A stretch of 64,000 bases of DNA from Branchiostoma floridae (lineage: Eukaryota; Chordata; Leptocardii; Amphioxiformes; Branchiostomatidae), in assembly GCF_000003815.2 (NCBI RefSeq), contig NC_049980.1, positions 32,150,767 to 32,214,766 of the forward strand. The letters run 5' to 3'. A program made the translations under genes and the position numbers. How positions within the stretch are numbered: position 1 is the first letter of the stretch; the number at the start of each line of letters is the position of its first letter. Shown piece by piece: positions 12,001 through 21,000 of this stretch. The notes under the pieces are model-generated. The model saw only the letters and a program-made list of their open reading frames with translations. It was not told the origin of the DNA and made no database searches.

Positions 12001-15000
12001 ATCTTGGAAATGAACTAGATGGTCGGAGTCAACTTTGATGATTCCTCTGCCAAAGTACAAATGTTCCCGAGTTAAAGTGTCACCAAGCTAAACTTCTAGA
12101 ATTGACACGACCTACGATCAAACGAATCGCATTACATTTTCCGGTTGCTGCTGTCACATGTTGTTATCCAAACGTTAGCATCACAGAGTTGACGTCCAGA
12201 CTGTGGCGATGGATAAAGAACAGGATATCATCCTACAAATAGTTTCCAATAAAGTTTTCAATAAAAAATATACATTTGCGTTTCTACCATAATATGTGAG
12301 GTTATACAATACTGTGAATTTATGTAATAATATTGAATGAGCTTTTCTGTTCCAGACGTTCCCACCGTCGATGGTCGAAGGTCTCGCCATCCCCGCCATT
12401 GATATCGTGGATGTCAATAACATCGCGACAGTGGGTCCAGCGGTACTTGTACAAGCACTAGCCGGAGAAACGCAGCCGGTAAGCATCAAAATTGCCACAA
12501 GTGGCTGTACCATTATTGTTGAATATCAATTGTAACCAAAACAAGATTATTCACCAAAATGTCTGTATTATACTCAAAACTAGTTCTATGGCACTTACCA
12601 TGTTAATCCATGAGTAATATGTACGTTTGCCACCACAGGATTTGGATGACGATTCTGTCATTGTTGAGAGTGATGAGAAAATGTTAAGCGATAAGGTGAG
12701 TGAATATCGTTTTATGATCTGTTTTGCTTTTGGTGATATTCTGGTGACATTGATTTTGTCGAGTTTGAGTAGCCTGCACAATTACGTCAAAGCGTAGAAT
12801 ACTTTACAACTGCCTTGCTAGCAGGTTAATTCTATGATTTTGACTTATTTCTTTATGATCTGTAGATCATGTTTAGTTTTGTCTGTTTCAGTTTTTTTAG
12901 TTAGATCATTTGCTGCGTCATGATGATCACTGGGTTTCACTTGATTTATTATGGTTTGATGTATGGTCTTCATATTCATTTAATAGCATTATGATTTGTA
13001 AATTTTGAAGGGGGTAGAGGTTGTATAAGCCACACAAGTGCAAAATAAAATCAATCAATCAATCCAAAGCAGGATTGTTCATGTCCTTTGTTTATTCACA
13101 CATCTCATAAATGTATTGCGCATACTTATTTTCACACTTCATGAATATGATTATTATTAGGCCTGCAAACAAGCCATGGAAACACTGCAAATTGCATCAG
13201 AGCGTTTGGGGACCACAACTGCTGCCGGCGTCCTTGCCCAGTTATATGAAGCTGTCATCAACGCGTGTAAAGACAAGTCACTGGAAGTTAAGGTTCGTTT
13301 TTGTCTGTCAATGAGTAGCTAGAATCCTACAAGTGTTAAGCGTTAGCTTTTACGTTCCTCCCTTAACGCTAATTCTCAATATTCAAGAAACATTTCAATA
13401 AATTCGGAAAATGTATACACCGAGGCGGATTATTCGTCGGCTGTTATGTATGAATATACATTTTTCTTTAGACTTCGAGTTAGATTTAGATTTATTGGAA
13501 CTGTAGACAATGCAATACTTGAAAACTCAGGCAGCTTAACCACTGATCTTTAACCCTGCTGTTTGCATCTGTAGCTTTCCGACATCGCTGTTTTGGACAA
13601 CCTGAACGATGACCTTGCGAGAAAAGTAGTGACGACAGACGAAGTTACACGCATCAGTACAGGTAAGATGATATCGAGGTCCAAGATGCACTTTTTGCAG
13701 AATTTGATCACAGTTTTCAGTCCTGTATTAGTAAGAGGATGTATGTTTTGATTGTTTTGATGATAGAGATCTGGCAAGTCAAAAGAAAAACCTAAGGCCC
13801 GTGAGCATCCACTGTCGCCACTCTTGTATACAGCCTTATGCCCATGTGCCCTAACCTGATTTGGTTGTGATTCAGACATGCTACGCGCCGTTGGACACAT
13901 CTTTGACGAAGCACTTGGTCAGGACGATTCTATGACAGATGATTACTTTTTGTCACCTGAGGAGAGAGAAGATGTGAGGCGGCGAGAGGAAGAAGACCGT
14001 GACCAAATGGTATAATCGATTTCCTATTTGTATGCCGTAATATTGCATCTTCCATCAAGGGAGTACTGTAAATGTATGTACGTTCGCGGGGATTAAATTT
14101 CGCGGTAGCGGGAAAAATGAATTTTCGCGGTGGTTTTAAGTTCGCGGTAGCACCATGCACTGTAGTCTCTTACTTCCACGGAAAAATGTTCACGGTGGTT
14201 TTAAGTTTGCGGTGAAGCGGCCACCGCGAAAACCGCGAACATTAAACCGCCGCCAAAGTTTCTGCATTTACAGTATGCCGTTTTCTATTGCACTGGATTC
14301 CTTTTTTATGTATTTTGTAAAATATTTCAAATTGGAAGATGAACTGCCGTGATGGAAATGGCTATTCATGGTGATCTAAATCATCTGTGTCTGATGTGAT
14401 CGGTAGAAACGAGCCGTAGTTGCACGCGGAAGGAGAATACTAAACGATATGGCGGACCGTCTGAGAAGAGAGCTGACCCCAGGTGGCCCAGCAATAGGCA
14501 TCGACACCGAAACCCTCAGCCTACAAGTACAGAGAATCCATGGAAAGGATCTGGCAGATTATCGGCTGAACGGCACAGGCGTGAAGACGGTCTTTCCCTC
14601 TACTGAAAAACTGTTTAAAGGCTTTGTGCCCAGGTATATTGACGCCAAGGTACGTGGCACCTTCATTGAACACTGACGTCTTGTTACAGCACTGAGCACA
14701 TTCCATACTTGTCGATTGCCGTGTGTATCTGGACAATTTTCTGCAATATGATAGGTAACAGATAGTATTATCATGTGTTTCTAAATGCTTATATTCGTTT
14801 GAAAACCCCCACCCATGGGAAAGCCACGACGTATACTGATGTTCAGAAGAGAAAAGTACGAAGACAATGAAGAGACATTTGGTAGAAATTGATGGAAGGC
14901 TTACAGTTTATATATTTCCCTCGTATTTGATGAGATGTTGATAGCTCTTGCCATCCTCTGCTGTACTTTTAGTAAACGATTTCATTATATGTTTATATTG

Positions 15001-18000
15001 AGCACATCTTGCTTTGTCTCCAGGTCATCAGTTTCCATGACAACCCTTTCACGTGGGGAAACAACTCAAACATCATCAACTCTGGTGTCCACGACATCTC
15101 TCTGATACCATCGACCATGTCCCCCGGGGAAATAAGAGACACAGAAGAGGATATCCTGATCACCATTGCCGCCAATGGAGCGGAATCTTCCAGCGGACTG
15201 GTTCATGAAGTAGATTCCACCGGCAATGGGAGCGTGGTGCACCATGTATTCAACATCTCAGACGTAGATGATGCTTTCGTCGTCCAAGTCACTGCATTGA
15301 ACAGGAGTTCCAGAATATCCGTGTTCGGGAGAGGAGGAGGCTTGGCCCATAGTAAAAACTGTGAAGTATGTTTGACCTGGCAGGACTGGAAACCGACTGC
15401 CTCCCATCATGGCGCTCCTGAGTCTGTCATGTTTTTCGTGTCGGGAAAGAATCATACCGGAAAATATTCTGTCGGAGTACAGGTTGCTGGTAAGAATAAC
15501 CCATATTTTGTACAACGTAATTCAGAATCAGCTAGGATGGTTGATAGTTAAGATCAGCTAAAATTTAAAACGATTAGGAATAGGTTAGAGTAGAACGCTC
15601 AGTAACGAGTGAGAATGGTGGCAGTTACATAATAGATATTCAAAACTACGGGTCTGACTGAATATGTACATATTTTTATGACATTCAAATTCCAACGTCT
15701 ATCTAGATCTAGGTGTGGACGATGTTTACCAAGATGCAGTCGATGACGGCGTACTTCTTGTGGACCCAGCTGATCAGTCCGGCCTGAATGGGACCCAATT
15801 CTACAGCCTGGAGGTGCTGCGTCTGAGCTGTCGTTATTGGGCGGAGGACACAGAGAGTTGGTTACCAAACGGATGCAGAGTAAGTGTCTATTGGCCATGG
15901 TTATTTGTATCAGTTTGGTCGCTACTCCGACCTAATCACACCATGTGTCCGAAGGCTTTTTCTAATCTAGTAGCCAAATGTGAAGACGTTTGTGAGTTTT
16001 GCCGCACTTACCTATACTTTGTAACAGCTGCTGGGTAACTAGACACCCCGTACTTAAAGTCCGTAGCAGTCAAGTCATGCCTGAAAGGGTGATCTGGTAT
16101 GAAGAAACGCAGGACACAAGTTCTTGTAGGTCAGCAGTAAGACGTTTTATGTCCTTACACGACTTCTGGGCATTCGGGAACTTTGTAAGCATGGCATGAA
16201 GAGTTCGTTAGAACGGGTTTAAAATTCTCAACTTTTCCATAACATCTATATCGTCTCCACAGGTACACCCGACCTCCACAGTCACCGAGACTGTCTGCGC
16301 CTGTAATCACATGACAGCATTTGGGGCTGGCTTTGTCACCGCGCCAAACACGATTGACCTGACCACCGTGTTTGACAAGTTCGCGGACATAGGGAACAAC
16401 GCAGGGGTTCTCGCCACCGTGCTGACGACATTAGCTCTGTACTTTGTCGGGGTCATTTTTCTAAGGAGAGTGGACAAAACCGGGATGAAAAAGGTATATG
16501 ATGATATGAGATTATTTTCTCCTCTGAATGAGAAACAAATGAGATACTATCCTTCAGATTTCATCCAAGAGATCTGAACTTTCGTAGCCACCTGAGACGA
16601 AAGGAAACAAATGTATGACACGAATGGAAATATTAGTGAATCACCAAAGTAAAGTGATCCGCTCATACACGTCCAATGTTGATGATGTTATTTTATCACA
16701 ATGAGAGACGTGGGTTAAGCTGGGATTCGATCCTGCTAAATCGTTTTTTTTTCTTTTTCAGTTAATTGTCCATAGCCTACCAGACAACCGCTCCACGGAC
16801 ACATATTATTACAAGATGACAGTATACACCAGTCATGGCAGAGGGTCTGGAACCAAGTCTAACGTGGCGTTCTCATTGTTTGGAGACAAAGGGAGTACTT
16901 GTGTTAGGGTGTTCAAGCAAGGCCCGGAGGTAAGGGTTGAACATACCATCTACAAGTTTTATATTGTATGAATGTAACTATACGTTTTTGCTGTGACTTA
17001 TTTTCTGATTGACACATGACGCATGAAACGACAGTTTTTTCTTGTTATTGACCACGCAACGAATGAGATACTGAAGTAACAATATCTCACTCTGACACAG
17101 ACATATGAGGAAGGATCAATTAGAAATGACGATATCTCGACATAGATAATTTAGATCTGCATGCACCCTGGTATTCTGTGTGTCATTCGATAGTTAAGCA
17201 ATGAACTTTTCAGATCAAACACTGTAAGCTTCGCCTCCTGTTCTACTTCCAACGCCTACAGTGGGTTCTATTTGTTCGTTATAGTGTTCTACGGTCCATT
17301 TGAAGATGTCCTTGACTTACATTGTAGTATTCAAGGCTACCAGGCCATTTCCTATGGTCCACAAGCTTGTTTGAAATCAAGTTTTTAACATTACACCCTT
17401 GTCATTATCCATCTTAGACCTTCCAGGCCGGTGGCGTGGATATCTTCTTGATGGCTGTAGAAGAAAGTCTGGGTGATCTTCATCGACTTCAGATCTGGCA
17501 CGACAACCAGGGCGGCGACGACAGGGCCTGGAAGCTAGATAAAGTCATTGTGCGGGATCTGCAGTCAGGAGACACGTGAGTACAATTAAGATATGATTTA
17601 TGAGTGCAGTTTTTAATAACGTTTACGGAATGCATTATTTGCATGTACAAATTAGAAATAATGAAAATAGCACGTTTACCTGTTAAGTCCATGTAAAGTT
17701 CAAGTACAGGTCAAACCTGTACAAGTGATCAGCTCAACACTCAATGTAATCATGTTTGGTCGTCCCTTAGTTAATATTTCACAAGCATTATTAAGAATCC
17801 CACCCTAGGTGATCACCTGTCCGTATGGACCAGATTTTGTCGGTCCCTGCGTGGTCGTTTACAACAGCCTTGACGTACATTGAATTCAAAGCTTTTTGTT
17901 TTTAATATACAGAAACAGCTTTCTCTGTAACCATTGGCTGTCACTGGACCGCGGGGACGGTAGAATCAACCGGATTCTTCCTGCTTCAACAGAGCACGAT

Positions 18001-21000
18001 CTGTCGTCCTTCCACCTTTTCACTACAAAGGCAGCCCGCGATTTTAGAAATGAGCACATCTGGCTCTCCACCTTATTCTGCCCCAGTGGAAGCCATTTCA
18101 GTAAGGTCCAACGTCTCTCATGTGGACTATGTATCATTTACACCACCATGATTGCCAACGCCATGTGGTACAAAACGGAAGACAATGTGGATCAGACGAC
18201 AGTGGTGAATCTTGGGATAGTTTCCTTCACCCTTCACGAGTTGTACGTCAGCACGATGACGTCACTGTGTGTCCTCCCCGTAAACGTGCTCCTCATCCAG
18301 CTCTTCAAGCGGTGCAAAGAAAAACCACAACCGGCCAAGAATTCAGTGCATGCTGCAAAGAAAGAAAACGTCAGATCTTTGCTGTTGAAAACACGGTCAT
18401 CTTCTCAATTTCTACCCCACGGGTTTGTGTACGTGGCCTGGTCAGTCCTGATCCTCGTCTGCTGCGTATCGGCGTTCTTCACCATTCTCTACAGCCTGGA
18501 GTGGGGACCTGAGAAGGCAAACGCGTGGCTGAAGACATTGTTGATGTCCTTCGTACAAGATGTGTTTGTAGTTGAGCCAGTCAAGGTAAGAGCAGTCTTT
18601 TTATGAAAAGCTTAATGTTATGGTGTGAGTGTGTGAGTGTATGGTGCATATAATGCCATGCAACCAGAGGAAAACTTTTGAGAAATATTAAGGTACCCTA
18701 CAACTACACGAAGCATTTTTCTGTCCAACGGTCAAAACATTTTACCTCGCAAGCTTTCTTCTGTTGTCAGTAGATTATGTTAATGGCAGACTTCTCTTGA
18801 CATTTACGCCACTGTCGTTTCTGCTGCCCTCACAGATACTGGCTGTCTCTGCCCTGGTGTCGTTTATCTGTAAGAAAGCCGCGGTGGTATCGACGCAAGA
18901 GGACAACGTCAGACAAAACATTGACGTGGAGGATTCCAGTCCGTCAGAAGGCGGCCTGTTTGCCTGGATATCTCACCGTGCGACCATAAGAGGTTTGCAG
19001 CACTTTGTGGTATTGTAATACGTGGGTGCCAAATCCTGGCAGTAATAATAGGATATCGATAGTCGCTGAAGATCATTATGTTCATAGGAGAGTTTAGTAG
19101 AAAACACGTGTTTGCTCTTACTTACTCATGGTCTTACCTGTTTGGCGAGATTTTGGTGGACTAAAATGTGATTACAGTGGTACACGTCATTATGTTAACG
19201 GTATGAAATCAAGTGTACGTAATCACCACAAATGAAGCCATTTCTAATACATTTTATTTTTATTTTTTTTTAATGTCAAGTGATTGCGTTTTGAAGTGAG
19301 TTTAGGAATTGATAGCTGTGGCTTACATCCGGGTACATTTTTCTTATCATCAGTGGCTAAACAGCAATTGCAGAACGTTCTCTGGAAGCACCGCCAAACG
19401 AATAAATCACAGAAAGAGCAGAAGAAAATGGAAGAGACAAGAAAGAGTACAGACAATGTGATACAAGAGGTTGTCAGTTTCTTCGTGTTCGTGGTGATTC
19501 TGCTATTTGTAGCTAATGGCGGCACGAACATCTACTCTCATCACGCGTACAACACACTAGGAGACATCTTTCAAGCGGACTTTGATCAGGTCAGATTTTT
19601 TACGTGATTCCCTTAGTACATGTAGGGACAGACATAAGTTTAAGACAAGTATCAACAACCACTTCAGCGATCCACGTCAGCGCCCTTAAGGACAGCTGCT
19701 AATGCTGAAGATCGGAAAATGACTACATGGATAAAAAAAAACAAAAAAAACTTAAAACTAAATTTAGAGTTACACACAGACGTACACACGCACACACATA
19801 CACACACAGAACACACAACACAAACACACATACATACTGTTTGTGTATGTTGATACTCTCAAGGTAGTAAAACATTCAATTTGGCTCTTTGTTCACAGAT
19901 CCAAACGGCGGATGACTATTGGTCGTGGGCGCGCGATGTCCTTGTTCCGGGTCTATTCCAGGAACAACATTACAACGGTGATAAACTCGGGTGGAGACGG
20001 AAGCGTTTCATCAGTGACGCCGTTTCTTACAGGATCGGCGCTGCACGCTTCAAGCAGATACGAGTCAAATCCAGTAAGTATTCGTCTTTAGTAGAACATG
20101 ATCAAACTATGGTGGATGCAAGTCAAGTTAAGTCAACTTTATTGCACAACGATTGCATCAGGTACAATTTATGCCAAATAACATGTATTACGACAAACTA
20201 TCTACATCAGTATACTAATCTGACATTATAGAAAATATAGCGGCATAGTGTATTTCACATTGTCATGCATTAGTGTTCCATTCTTTCGGTGTAAAAGTAC
20301 ATTCATCAGGTCAGCGTGGGCTGATGACTGCTCTGTAAAGTGATATTTCAGAAACCAAAGTTAGATAAAATGATTAGATAAACGATTACGCTAAATAGGT
20401 ACAAAGCCCTTTTATCTTTTTTTAATTTTTTTTTTTTTTCAAGCCATATATTTTTGCATAGAACGTATATGAATACCTCAGTGCAAAACTTACTATCTTC
20501 TTCCGCACACTTCAAGGATCCTGTGGCTTTCACCAGCGCTACACCAGCCTGTTCTTGAACCAGGAATGCAACAGCGGGAACTCCTTCTCAGACGGGGAAA
20601 CGCGAGACTTTTTACCCGGATGGAGACTCCTCTCATCCTCCAATTCGTCCGAAGATTTCCCCGAGCAATCCCCCTGGACCTACCAGATCCCCGACTCTGG
20701 TGGCGAGCTGCCTGTGATAGCAGACATTGCCACATACGGCTCGGGAGGTTATGTGGCCGGAGTAGGCAGGAACAAAGATGCCGCCCTCGCTGTCATCGCT
20801 GACCTGAAGGAGGCAGACTGGATTGACCGTTATACACGCGCTGTCGTCGTGGAGTTCACGGTTTATAACGCCAACATCAACTTCTTCAGCACGATGTCGT
20901 ACACGGTGGAGTTCCTCAACATGGGAGGGGCGGTGTCGTCACGCTCTATCCGGACCTACCGCTTACATCGGTTCGTGGGCCCAGCTGGGTATATAATCCT

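Larger units (their letters stand above)
10431..12695 (+). other. Ser/Thr/Asp/Glu-rich stalk encoded by six small exons (gene A)
   Basis: Exons 10431-10496, 11145-11222, 11512-11667, 11902-11960, 12356-12478 and 12639-12695 encode about 180 residues of low-complexity acidic and hydroxyl-rich sequence, for example SDLDSEVQSDDGFGGLG and DLDDDSVIVESDEKML. This is probably an extended, O-glycosylated stalk. Gene B has all six, with in-frame length differences (60, 66, 153, 59, 123 and 78 bases against 66, 78, 156, 59, 123 and 57). Confidence 0.8.

Noticed and set aside
15707-15712. Alternative acceptor giving two more residues in gene A
   Set aside because: Gene B supports the acceptor at 15711-15712. 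The earlier AG may be used as a minor alternative, but there is no evidence for it.
20497-20735. Antisense open frames over the polycystin domain (also 38108-38296 and 60400-60711)
   Set aside because: Shadows of the real exons. The sense strand has the conserved domain and splice sites.
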